NCBI GenBank assembly: GCA_036307825.1
Contig: JAXJWW010000032.1
Location: forward strand, 1 to 17,951
DNA: 17,951 bases
Direction: 5' to 3'
From: RGIG9060 sp036307825
Lineage (GTDB): Bacteria; Spirochaetota; Spirochaetia; Treponematales; Treponemataceae
The notes beneath the pieces are model-generated. The model was not told where the DNA came from, made no database searches, and saw nothing but the letters and a program-made list of their open reading frames with translations. Shown here one piece after another: positions 1-8,100 of the stretch. Position 1 is the first letter of the stretch, and every line of letters starts with the position of its first letter. The position numbers and the translations under genes are program-made.

Positions 1-2
1 GA

Positions 3-629
3 CGAGTTGTATCCAAAATTTTGCCACGATGTAATAAAATTTATTTTTCATTATATTCCAGTAACAAAGCCACAAAAATTAAAAAACAAAATTTTCAAGG
101 CATTGTTACTGGAAATTTTCCTGTAAAAATTTTAACTAATTCTCTAAAAAAAGTTGCTTCTATAAAAGAAGTTACTCAAGGTGAATTAAAATATTTTCAA
201 TATGATGATTTGAATGTTTTGCCATTAAATCAAAATGTTTTATTGATAAGCACAGGAGATATGTTTTCATTTTATGAGGATTTTACAAAAAATCTTTTTG
301 CAAAAAATTCTTCTATTACAAAGACTTTTTTAGAAGATTTGAATTTATTAAATTCTACAAATTGTGTTTTGTATTCAAATAAAGTAGGTGAATTATTAAA
401 ACAAATTCCAAACAATAAAATTACTTTTCCGATTGAGCAGCTAGCGTTGAGTTTTGAAACAAAAGAATACAATGGCGAATTATTTTTTGAATTGAAGGAT
501 TCAAAATTTCAGCGAGTTGCAACTGCCTTGTTTAGAGTAATCTTGCCAGAAAATAAAGTAAAATTTATTGATGATACAACAGTTTATATTCCAAATGTAA
601 AAATCAATTTGGATGAACTTAAAAAATAA
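3..629 (+). CDS. Hypothetical protein, 3' part of a gene cut by the window edge
   Basis: The reading frame is open from base 3 to the TAA at 627-629, so the gene almost certainly begins before the window. A TTG at 21 could serve as a start but has no Shine-Dalgarno sequence in front of it, and the frame continues upstream of it. About 208 residues are visible. I do not recognise the family. The visible part looks like a soluble mixed alpha/beta protein with no membrane segment. It contains a hydrophobic strand followed by STGD (LLISTGDMF) and a C-terminal part predicted as beta strands ending in a short basic tail. Spirochaete surface or periplasmic proteins often look like this, but that is only an impression. 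It lies 28 nt upstream of the UPRT gene on the same strand and is probably in its operon. Coding is well supported by frame length and codon use; function is unknown. Confidence 0.7.
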   Translation, partial: RVVSKILPRCNKIYFSLYSSNKATKIKKQNFQGIVTGNFPVKILTNSLKKVASIKEVTQGELKYFQYDDLNVLPLNQNVLLISTGDMFSFYEDFTKNLFAKNSSITKTFLEDLNLLNSTNCVLYSNKVGELLKQIPNNKITFPIEQLALSFETKEYNGELFFELKDSKFQRVATALFRVILPENKVKFIDDTTVYIPNVKINLDELKK

Positions 630-644
630 TTTTTTTTAGAAATC

Positions 645-652
645 AAAGGGGG
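645..652 (+). promoter_or_regulatory. Strong ribosome binding site of the UPRT gene
   Basis: The purine run AAAGGGGG ends 5 nt before the ATG at 658. It fixes the start of the phosphoribosyltransferase gene and therefore shows that the long N-terminal extension of that protein is really translated. Confidence 0.7.
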
Positions 653-657
653 AAACT

Positions 658-1725
658 ATGAGTTCTAAGGTAATTTTAAAAGCAGAAGATTTAGATGGAT
701 ATCTAACAGAAAAAGATCAAGAGTATTTATCTAAATTAGATAAACTTTACGATGAGGCAATGGAATCTTTTAAGGTACTTAGTTCTGGTGGATTTTCTTC
801 CACAATGGCAACTGAAGAAAAAAAGATTATTTCTTTGTACAACGAAATGGGACAAGTTATGCAAGATGTTTGCAAAGAAGTTCCTGGTCTAAAAGTTTTT
901 TCATTTGAAACTCAAGAAGAAAGTCATGCAGAAGCTTCCCGAGTTATTGCAAAATTGCGTGATGTAAAAACTGGTCATCAAGAATTTTTGTATTATACAC
1001 AACGCGCTTTTGAAATGCTTTTTAAACTTGCTTACACAACAAATCACTCTGATAATAAAAATTATTTGGTTGTAAAAACTCCAGTAACTTCGCCGGTGCA
1101 AAATTTTTCTGTACATAAAATTCCTGATATCGATTTTAAAATTGAAAATACAGTTATGTGTGTTTTATTACGCGGTGCATTGTTGCCTTCAATGATTATG
1201 TCTAAGGAAATTGAAGAATATTCTTCTCATGGATATGTAACTCCATTTGCTTTATTTAAAATTAAAAGAGATGATTCTAAAAAAGAATCTAATATGGAAT
1301 ATGTTTTAGATTTAGATAAATCATATTTTAATATTGAAGATTTGCAAGATAAAGATTTGATTTTTGCTGACCCAATGAATGCAACAGGTGGTTCTTTAGT
1401 AACTGTTATCAAGTATTTGTTGAACAATGGCGTAAAACCTCGTTCAATTAAAGTTTTCAATGTAATTTCTGCATTAAAAGGAAGTTTGCGAGTTGTTAGA
1501 GCTTTAGAAAATTGTACTTGTTACACATTATGGATGGATCCTGTGTTAAATTCAAAAGCATATATTATGCCAGGCTTAGGTGATGCAGGGGATAGACTCA
1601 ATGGTTGCGACACAGAAGATGCTCCACGAAATATTTTGCAATTAATTGCTGATTATGGTTCAAATGTTGCAGATTTGTATCGTTCACAATTACGAAAAAT
1701 TGAACATACTGTTTTAGATAAATAA
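658..1725 (+). CDS. upp: Uracil phosphoribosyltransferase (UPRT) family protein with enlarged N-terminus
   Basis: UPRT joins uracil and PRPP to give UMP in pyrimidine salvage in the cytoplasm. The PRPP-binding loop is ADPMNATGGS (residues 237-246), close to the family form DPMLATGGS. The uracil-binding signature PGLGDAGDRLNG is at 305-316. A stretch around LRDVKTG (100-106) matches the LRDxxTG near the usual UPRT N-terminus. At 355 aa the protein is far longer than the usual ~208 aa. It has about 75 extra residues in front of the core, an insert around 205-230 rich in K, D and E, and about 38 extra residues after the uracil signature. The start is fixed by a strong SD 5 nt before the ATG. Genes lie 28 nt upstream and 15 nt downstream, so an operon is likely. 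Family assignment is firm; substrate could differ, since divergent UPRT-like proteins may have lost catalysis or serve as regulators. Confidence 0.87.
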   Translation: MSSKVILKAEDLDGYLTEKDQEYLSKLDKLYDEAMESFKVLSSGGFSSTMATEEKKIISLYNEMGQVMQDVCKEVPGLKVFSFETQEESHAEASRVIAKLRDVKTGHQEFLYYTQRAFEMLFKLAYTTNHSDNKNYLVVKTPVTSPVQNFSVHKIPDIDFKIENTVMCVLLRGALLPSMIMSKEIEEYSSHGYVTPFALFKIKRDDSKKESNMEYVLDLDKSYFNIEDLQDKDLIFADPMNATGGSLVTVIKYLLNNGVKPRSIKVFNVISALKGSLRVVRALENCTCYTLWMDPVLNSKAYIMPGLGDAGDRLNGCDTEDAPRNILQLIADYGSNVADLYRSQLRKIEHTVLDK

Positions 1726-1740
1726 ATTTTAGGACTATAT

Positions 1741-2385
1741 ATGAAAAGAACTGTTGGCTATTGTATTTTATTTTTGTCTGTATTTTTAATTTTTTCTTGT
1801 GCTACAAACAATGCCTTGATGAAAGATGTTTATGCTGGTTATTTTAATATCGCAGAAGAATATTTTAAAATGGAAAAATATGCAAAGGCTGTAGAGTTTT
1901 ATGAAAAATGTTTAAAAGATGAAGATGAATTAACTTTACGAAATGTAAAATATAAACTTGCACAAACTTATTTAAAGTTATCTAAATGGAGTGATGCTTC
2001 AAAAATTTATGAAGAACTTTTGCAGATTGATTTAGAAAATACTAATTTAAAAACTCTTTTGGCTTATTCATATATGAAGCAAGAACTTTTTGATGATGCT
2101 GAAAAAATATATTTGTCATTGATTGAAAGCCAAAGTTTAGATCAGTCATCATATAAAAATTTGATTTTGCTCTACGGAATAAAAAATGATTTTGAAAAAG
2201 CTGAAACAGAACTTGCAAGTTACAAAGAAAAATTTCCTTTAGATGAAACAATTTCTACAATTGAAACTGAAATTTCTAATTTGAAAAAGAAATTTGAAGA
2301 AGAACAAAATAAAGCTCAAGAAGAAGTAGAAAACTCTGAAGATAATTCCGAAGGAAATTCTGAATCTACAACAAATAACGAATAA
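1741..2385 (+). CDS. TPR-repeat lipoprotein
   Basis: A hydrophobic signal (residues 4-19) ends in LIFSC, with Cys20 as the likely lipidated residue; spirochaete lipoboxes are looser than those of enterics. The mature part carries about four TPR-like helix pairs: roughly 33-60, 69-97, 103-130 and 138-165. They show the usual spacing of small and aromatic residues (AxxYxKxxKYxxAxxxYE). After residue 167 comes a charged coiled coil, then a low-complexity tail of E, N and S. TPRs mediate protein-protein contact, so this is probably a periplasm-facing membrane-anchored scaffold. A BamD-like role is conceivable because BamD is also a TPR lipoprotein, but nothing in the sequence beyond the fold supports that and the gene is not in the bamA operon. 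An SD (AGGA, 1731-1734) lies 6 nt before the ATG. It is the last gene of its operon, followed by a terminator. Confidence 0.82.
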   Translation: MKRTVGYCILFLSVFLIFSCATNNALMKDVYAGYFNIAEEYFKMEKYAKAVEFYEKCLKDEDELTLRNVKYKLAQTYLKLSKWSDASKIYEELLQIDLENTNLKTLLAYSYMKQELFDDAEKIYLSLIESQSLDQSSYKNLILLYGIKNDFEKAETELASYKEKFPLDETISTIETEISNLKKKFEEEQNKAQEEVENSEDNSEGNSESTTNNE

Positions 2386-2429
2386 TTCTTTTTTTATCAA
2401 TTAATTAATATTGCAAAATATATTGTGAT

Positions 2430-2465
2430 GAGATTTCGAGTATATTTCGGAATCTCTTTTTTTTT
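2430..2465 (+). terminator. Rho-independent terminator after the TPR lipoprotein gene
   Basis: An 11-bp stem with two G-T wobbles (GAGATTTCGAG pairing with TTCGGAATCTC) closes a 5-nt loop and is followed at once by nine T residues. It lies 44 nt after the stop codon and closes the plus-strand operon. Confidence 0.85.
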
Positions 2466-2516
2466 ATTTTATGTAATGTTGAATTTATATTATCTAAATT
2501 AAAATTAGTTTAAAGC

Positions 2517-2554
2517 AAAAAAAAAGATTTTCTGTTTTTTCAGAAAATCTTTTT
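2517..2554 (-). terminator. Hairpin terminator of tRNA-Leu, probably bidirectional
   Basis: A perfect 9-bp stem (GATTTTCTG at 2526-2534 with CAGAAAATC at 2541-2549) closes a T6 loop and is flanked by A runs on the left and T runs on the right. On the minus strand the stem is followed by nine T residues. It begins directly at the 3' end of the tRNA, so it is both trailer and terminator. Read on the plus strand it also has a six-T tail and would back up the terminator at 2430-2465. Confidence 0.82.
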
Positions 2555-2635
2555 TGCGGGAGACCAGACTTGAACTGGCACAGCTCGCGCCACTAGCACC
2601 TCAAGCTAGCGTGTCTACCATTCCACCACCCCCGC
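2555..2635 (-). tRNA. tRNA-Leu(GAG)
   Basis: The minus strand folds into a full class II tRNA. The acceptor stem is GCGGGGG with CTCCCGC (one G-U pair). The D stem is GTG/CAC. The anticodon stem CTAGC/GCTAG closes the loop TTGAGGT, with anticodon GAG at 2602-2600. A long variable arm GGCGC/GTGCC follows, then a T arm with loop TTCAAGT. The long variable arm and GAG anticodon identify leucine, reading CUC and CUU codons. The discriminator is A at 2555. CCA is not encoded, so it must be added by CCA transferase. Confidence 0.96.
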
Positions 2636-2646
2636 AAGGTTTTTAT

Positions 2647-2675
2647 AAGATAACAAAAAAACAAAAAAATGTCAA
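2647..2675 (-). promoter_or_regulatory. Sigma70-type promoter of tRNA-Leu
   Basis: On the minus strand a perfect -35 TTGACA (2675-2670) is followed after exactly 17 bp, made of two T7 runs, by a -10 TATCTT (2652-2647, 4 of 6 consensus). The start would fall near 2640, giving a leader of about 5 nt before the tRNA. The promoter sits just after the aroB stop codon with no terminator between, so some read-through from aroB is also possible. Confidence 0.75.
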
Positions 2676-2692
2676 TACAATGTAGATAGAAT

Positions 2693-3790
2693 TTATAAAA
2701 CTAATAAGATTTCTTTTTCTTCTACAGTTTGAATTTCTGTTGTATTTATTGATTTTTGTAAAATAAAACTAATTCCATTTGTAACATTTTTTTTGTCTTG
2801 TTTCATTGCGCTAATAAGTTTTTCTTTAGTTTCTAAATTGTTTTCAACGATGTTAGGAAGTTTTTCAGTTGAATATCCGTAGAGATTTAATAACTTGAAA
2901 ACTTCGTCTTTGTAATTTTTACTACAAAGCCCAAGATTAAAACTCATTTCAATTGCTCGACCAATTCCCCACGCAACAGCTTGTCCATGGGAAATTTTAC
3001 CCAAACCAGCAACTGATTCTAATGCATGTCCAAATGTATGACCTAAGTTTAGTTGTTTTCGTATTCCTGATTCAGAAATGTCTTGTTCAACAATATTAGC
3101 TTTTGCTAAGGCACAAATTTTTATCATCTTAAAAAGAATTTCTTTATCCTTTGCCATAATTTTTACATGTTCTGTTTTCAACATATCAAATAATTCAGTT
3201 GAATATAACATGGCTGTTTTTATCACTTCTGCTAAACCAGATAAATATTCTGTTTGATTAAGTGATAAAATAAATTCTGGGCAAAAGTGAAGTTTGCTTG
3301 CTGGATAAAAAGTTCCAATCATGTTTTTGTAGTTGTCAAAGTCGCAACCTGTTTTTCCACCGATACAAGCGTCTGCCATAGAAAGTAGAGTAGTTGGTAC
3401 GATTTCTAATTTTGCACCTCGTTTAAAAAGGGAAGAAGCTAAGGCTGTCATATCGCTTATAACTCCACCACCAATTGCAATGAATCTACAACTTCTGGAA
3501 AATGAATTTTTTAACGCAGTTTTTATAATAGAAAGAACAGAGTCGATAGTTTTATTTTCTTCACCCGCGGGTATGATTATGATTTGGGATTGTGAATTTT
3601 CTGCTTTTTCCAAAAAATTTTTTACAAAAGAAATATTTGCTACATTTGAATCTGTACAAATTACATTTTGAGAACATTCATTTAAAAGATTTTCAAAAAT
3701 TTTGTTTATGTTATTATAAAAAATTAAATCAGTTTTTTCTGTTCCGTGAGGAACAAGTTGATAATTTATTGAGAATGAATCAGTTTTCAT
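2693..3790 (-). CDS. aroB: 3-dehydroquinate synthase
   Basis: AroB converts DAHP to 3-dehydroquinate, the second step of the shikimate pathway, using NAD and a divalent metal (Zn or Co). The 365-aa length is normal. Visible motifs are the NAD-binding GGGVISD (107-113) and PTTLLSMADACIGGKTG (132-148), where most homologues have DSSVGGKTG. Metal ligands are E188 (in GLAEVIK), H251 (LNLGHTFGHALE) and H268 (SHGQAVAWG); their 63 and 17 residue spacings equal those I recall for bacterial AroB. KQDKKN at 330-335 is the C-terminal signature. The start ATG has no visible SD and lies 9 nt after the stop of the upstream gene, so it probably depends on the tmk operon transcript and translational re-initiation. 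Its presence argues for a spirochaete that makes its own aromatic precursors, unlike T. pallidum. Confidence 0.96.
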   Translation of the reverse strand: MKTDSFSINYQLVPHGTEKTDLIFYNNINKIFENLLNECSQNVICTDSNVANISFVKNFLEKAENSQSQIIIIPAGEENKTIDSVLSIIKTALKNSFSRSCRFIAIGGGVISDMTALASSLFKRGAKLEIVPTTLLSMADACIGGKTGCDFDNYKNMIGTFYPASKLHFCPEFILSLNQTEYLSGLAEVIKTAMLYSTELFDMLKTEHVKIMAKDKEILFKMIKICALAKANIVEQDISESGIRKQLNLGHTFGHALESVAGLGKISHGQAVAWGIGRAIEMSFNLGLCSKNYKDEVFKLLNLYGYSTEKLPNIVENNLETKEKLISAMKQDKKNVTNGISFILQKSINTTEIQTVEEKEILLVL

Positions 3791-3799
3791 TTTTTTATT

Positions 3800-4417
3800 T
3801 TAATAAGTATTTTCATCCATTGCAAGATAATCTGCAATAACTTTTTCAATTCTTTCAAGTTCCCGAGTAATTGTTTTTTCGTAATCTAATTTTCCGTTTT
3901 CAATTCTGAATCTTTCATCTTCCCAATTTTGAATATCAGTTAGATACAAAAAATTAAATTTTTTCATTCCAGCTTTTTCTGCCCAGAGTTTTGCTTCTTT
4001 CCAATAATGAAGACCTGCTGTATAGCAAGTTTTTGCGGTTTCTAAATCTCGTAAATATTCTTCTTTCCAAGGTGCGTCGTAAAAATAAGCAATTTTTTTA
4101 TCCCAAGTTCTTCCTAAACGCAAATGTTGTTCAATCAATTTTAAATTGATGTGCATCATAAACAAATAACGATATTTTTCCCAATCGGTTTTATCATTTA
4201 TTTTTGCCAAGGCATATTGAGGATTTGCAAAATCTGCTTTTGCTGCTTTTTCTAGCCAGTAAATATTTTCAATTACATCATCTGGATATTGCTGATAGTG
4301 CACGTGAAAAAGTCTGTAGTATTGTTCTTTATAAGTTATCAAATATGAAAAAATCGGTAGAGAACTTAGTAGAGAAAGTAAAATTGTAAAACAAATTAGT
4401 CGTTTAAAATTTTTCAC
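3800..4417 (-). CDS. Hypothetical membrane-anchored protein between tmk and aroB
   Basis: This 205-aa protein has a basic N-terminus and a hydrophobic stretch (about residues 7-26), either a signal peptide or a single anchor; no lipobox is visible. The rest is predicted helical and very rich in Tyr, Trp and Lys. There are helix pairs resembling degenerate TPR or Sel1 repeats (for example AKTCYTAGLHYWKEAKLWAEKAG, 127-149, of which parts are repeat-like) and a charged C-terminal helix. It is likely exported to the periplasm. The start is GTG at 4417, overlapping the tmk stop as GTGA, which indicates translational coupling. I recall that T. pallidum also has a hypothetical gene next to tmk, so it may be a conserved Treponema protein; I cannot check homology here. 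Function unknown. Confidence 0.75.
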   Translation of the reverse strand: MKNFKRLICFTILLSLLSSLPIFSYLITYKEQYYRLFHVHYQQYPDDVIENIYWLEKAAKADFANPQYALAKINDKTDWEKYRYLFMMHINLKLIEQHLRLGRTWDKKIAYFYDAPWKEEYLRDLETAKTCYTAGLHYWKEAKLWAEKAGMKKFNFLYLTDIQNWEDERFRIENGKLDYEKTITRELERIEKVIADYLAMDENTY

Positions 4418-5052
4418 ACTTTGAGTATCGGCAAATCTTTTATTATACTCAAGATTTTTTCATGGATTTCTTGAATTGATTTGCTTGCATCAATAATTAT
4501 GATTTTCATATCCGAAAATTCAGGTTTTGAATAAAATTCAATTACATTTTTATATTCCTGATATGTTTTTTTCTGAAAATCTAACTTTTCGTAAATTTCT
4601 GTTTGTTCACCAGTTTTATTTGCACGAGCAAAAACTCTTTCTAGGGATTTTTCTGGATTCATATCAAAGAAAAATAAATATTCAGGCAAAGGAAAATCTT
4701 TGTTTAAGTTATATGGTAAATCTTTTCCACATTCTTGATTTTGATAAGCTAAACTTGAAAATAAATATCTATCAGAAATTACAAGATTTCCATCTTTAAT
4801 GTGAGAGATAACTCCATCTTTTCCGTTCAAATGTTCGCATCTATCGGTTGCAAACATAAAAGCTGTTGTTTGCGGATTTATTTTAATTTCACCCTTTAGC
4901 ATTTTGCGTAAAAATAGACCTGTTTCCTTATCTGTCGGTTCTGCTGTAAACCAAACATTCTTAGATGCAAATTTTTCTTGTAAAAGTTTTATTTGTGTAG
5001 ATGTTCCAGAGCCATCAAGCCCTTCAAAAACGATAAAAGATTGTAATACCAT
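4414..5052 (-). CDS. tmk: Thymidylate kinase, Walker A variant
   Basis: Tmk phosphorylates dTMP to dTDP with ATP in the cytoplasm. The 212-aa length is typical. N-terminal FEGLDGSGTSTQ (9-20) is the P-loop, but the invariant lysine of GxxGxGK[ST] is Thr17 (codon at 5004-5002, clearly ACA). TAEPT (36-40) stands where REPGGT is usual. FATDRCEHL (67-74 region) matches the dTMP-binding helix and DRYLFSSLAYQ (94-104) the conserved DRxxxSxxAYQ. SLERVFAR (136-143) lies where the helix before the lid is expected. It is first in a minus-strand operon, diverging from tamB with 55 nt between the two starts. The gene is otherwise intact, so the P-loop change looks like lineage variation and not decay. 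Family assignment is firm; full activity is an inference. Confidence 0.9.
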   Translation of the reverse strand: MVLQSFIVFEGLDGSGTSTQIKLLQEKFASKNVWFTAEPTDKETGLFLRKMLKGEIKINPQTTAFMFATDRCEHLNGKDGVISHIKDGNLVISDRYLFSSLAYQNQECGKDLPYNLNKDFPLPEYLFFFDMNPEKSLERVFARANKTGEQTEIYEKLDFQKKTYQEYKNVIEFYSKPEFSDMKIIIIDASKSIQEIHEKILSIIKDLPILKV

Positions 5053-5087
5053 GCTTTAGAGTCTACCATATTTCTTAAAAAAATGCT

Positions 5088-5099
5088 ATTATGTATAAT
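5088..5099. promoter_or_regulatory. Palindromic divergent -10 region between tmk and tamB
   Basis: The 55-nt gap between the divergent starts holds the near-palindrome ATTATGTATAAT. On plus it gives a perfect -10 TATAAT (5094-5099) about 8 nt before the tamB ATG. On minus it gives CATAAT (5093-5088, 5 of 6), suitable for tmk. No good -35 hexamer is seen at 16-18 bp on either side, so the call rests on the -10 elements and the context only. Confidence 0.4.
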
Positions 5100-5107
5100 G
5101 AAGGAAT

Positions 5108-8100
5108 ATGCGTATACGCTTAATTAAACTTGGAACAAGTGCAATTATTTTTATTTTTCTCTTGCTTTTTGTCTTAGTTTTGGTAAGACCTGTCTATTCG
5201 TCTGTTACAGGTAAACTTATTCAAGTAAGAGATGCATTGCTTTCCAGTATTGAAGAAAAAACTGCATTAAAAATCAAATATGAAAAAGCTTCTCCTTCTC
5301 TTTTGCAAGGTTTAAAACTAAAGAACATTCAGGTTGTTGATTCGTACTCGGATTTAGTTTTGTTAAAAATCAATTCTGTTAGTTTTGCTTATAGTTTACC
5401 AGCCTTATTTACTGGGAATATCGATGAGTTTTTGGGAGATTTAATAATCCAAGGAATTTCAGCTGAATATGATGTAAATCAAAACAAAGAAGTTTTAGCA
5501 AGAATTTCAGATTTAGTAGGAGCATTATCAAAATCCGAAAAGAAATCTACAGAATTTAATCTTCCCTTAGGTGTAAAAATCTATAATTCTACAATTTCAT
5601 ATTTTGATAAAAATTTTAAGATAAAAACTCGATTAAAAAAAATTACATTAAAATCAGATGATTTTACTAATTTGATTATGGCTGAAATCAATGGAGATGT
5701 GAATTTCTTTCCAGAAAATAATCAACTTAAAATGATAGGTGATTTAGAAACTGATTTTTCTATTTTGGGTACAATTTCATCTTCTTTGGATGAATTTGCT
5801 GGTCAATTAAGAATTTTTAAACTTACTAACGGAAATATTTCAGCAAAGCCTTTACAAATTGTTTGCGATTATTCGAATAAAATTTTTAATGCACAAATTT
5901 TGCAAAACACAGTTCCTTTATATTTAAATGCTAACTATAATCTTGAAGAAAATAAAGCCTTGTTTCTTTTAGAGGCTGATGATTTTGAACCTTTTTCTTT
6001 GATTAAATTAAAAGATAAAAAAGATTCGTTGAATAAATTTCTTGGAACAAAACTTTCTGGCAAATATGAAGTTTCTTATTCAGGTGAAGAATCTAAATTG
6101 AATTATTCTGGAAAAGGTGGTATTTCAACAGGAAAGAATCTTGGAATTGATACTTTAAATGCAAATTTTTCTTTTTTAGGAAATCAAGATTTTATAGATG
6201 TAAATTATTTGAATGTTCGTTCAGATTTTGTTTCAGCTGATTTTGAAGGAAATTGTAACTTAAAAACTTTACAACCAGAAGGCTCCTTTTTCTTAAATTA
6301 TTTTAAATTAAAAAATGGGAATGAACTTACTTTGGAAATGTATCTTGACCATCTTGATAAGGGGTTTATGTGTTTTATTCCCCAGATTAATTTAGGAGAA
6401 CAATTTTTTACAGCTTTACAATTAGATATAATTCCGCAAACTAATTCAGTTGACTATGAGATGTCGGTTTATGATTATTCAAATCAAATGGAAGGAATTA
6501 TCGGAAGTGTTGGAGCAAATGGAAGTTTACTTTTAGATTCATCTACTTACTTACAATGTAATCTTTCTCTTGATAATTTTTTTATAGGTTCAGCTTTGAA
6601 AGCTGTAAGTTTTTTTCTTGATGAAAAATCTGCTGAATCAGTAAAAGGTTTGAGCAATACAGTATCTCCATACATTATGTCTAGCGAATTTTTTGTTTCT
6701 ACAAATTTTTCTAATATTACTTTCAATGTTCCTTATTCGGTTATTGCTAATACCCAAAAAGATGGAGAAATGGCATTGTTCTCTTTCGATGGAACTGAAT
6801 CTTCTTTACAAGTTTCTCAATTTGATGTTTTGTTTGCTGGTCAAGAAATTAATTTAACATTAGATGCTGATTATAGTACTGGATTTGATAATTTATTTTT
6901 TACTTCAAACATTGCTTTAAATTCTGTGCCTTATAATCTTACAGGAACAATAATTGATGCTAAACGAATTTCTTTATCAGGAGATTATGGATTTTCAGCT
7001 GAAATTTATAATTCCCCAAAAGATATTTCTGGCAGTTTTACTATGGATTCTTTTCCAATTGCAGTAGAAAATTTACTTTTAGCTTTATCCCTAAATTCTG
7101 AGTTTAATTTTTCATCTTTAACCGATTGGAATGTAAAAATAAATCGTTTTGAATTTGTTGATAATCGTTCAAACAACAAAGTTTCTCCTAGATTAACTTT
7201 TATGGGAAATTTAAATAATTATGGTGCTTTATTTGACCAAATTAATTTTGTGGATGCAACTTCTATTTTAACAGGTCAAGGCTCAATGTTGTGGTCTTTT
7301 AATCAAGATTATCTTACAAATGCTTCAGTAAATATAAATTTAGCAAATAATATCTCTTCAGAAAGTTTAACAATTGAATGTAGTGCATCCAATCCAATGA
7401 ATAAAACTTTTTCTGAATTAAATATTTTGAATGATATTTTTCTTTCTGCACAAATTTCAATAAAAAATTCTCCAATATCTAGATTTATGGCAAATCAAAA
7501 GTCACCGAATGTTTTAAATGCAAATATTACTGCTTTAGGGCCAATTGATAATCCTGGAATTACAGTTTCTGTTTTTGATACATCGATATCCTTAGGTAAC
7601 TCACCAATGAAAATTAAATTAGATGCCAGTTTAGAGGATGGACTAGCAAATATTTATGATTCAGTTGTTGAAGTTGCTGGGCAGAATATTTCAAATTTAA
7701 AAGCAAATTTTGATTTATCAACTTTTACTGGAAATGTTGTAGGAAATCTGGATGGAAATTTTATGCAAGGTTCCTATTCGGCACCTTTTGAAATAAAAGT
7801 TTCTTCTTCAGCTGATAGTAGTTCAGATGATTTTGGTTTTACAAATTTCAAAATTCCTGAATCATTTTTGATTTCTTTGAACATAAAAGAATTTTTATCT
7901 AAGGAATTTGGTAATTATAATGACATCAATGTAAATGTTGTTTCTTCTCCTGGTAGATTTGATTTTTTTGCTGGAAAAAATAATGCAATTTTAGGTTCTT
8001 TTGTTGATGGAAAAATTTTAAAACTTGAAACTGCTCAAGATTTGCCTATAAGAATGTCTGTAAATGGAATTATCGAAAATTCATTACTGGATATTTCTGT

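Noticed and set aside
1741..2385. BamD identity for the TPR lipoprotein
   Set aside because: Both are TPR lipoproteins, but the gene is separated from bamA and no BamD-specific motif can be read; kept as a generic TPR lipoprotein.
3333..3840. Two plus-strand ORFs opposite aroB
   Set aside because: They lie largely opposite the metal- and NAD-binding region of a well-supported gene; the protein sequences are low complexity and lack start signals.
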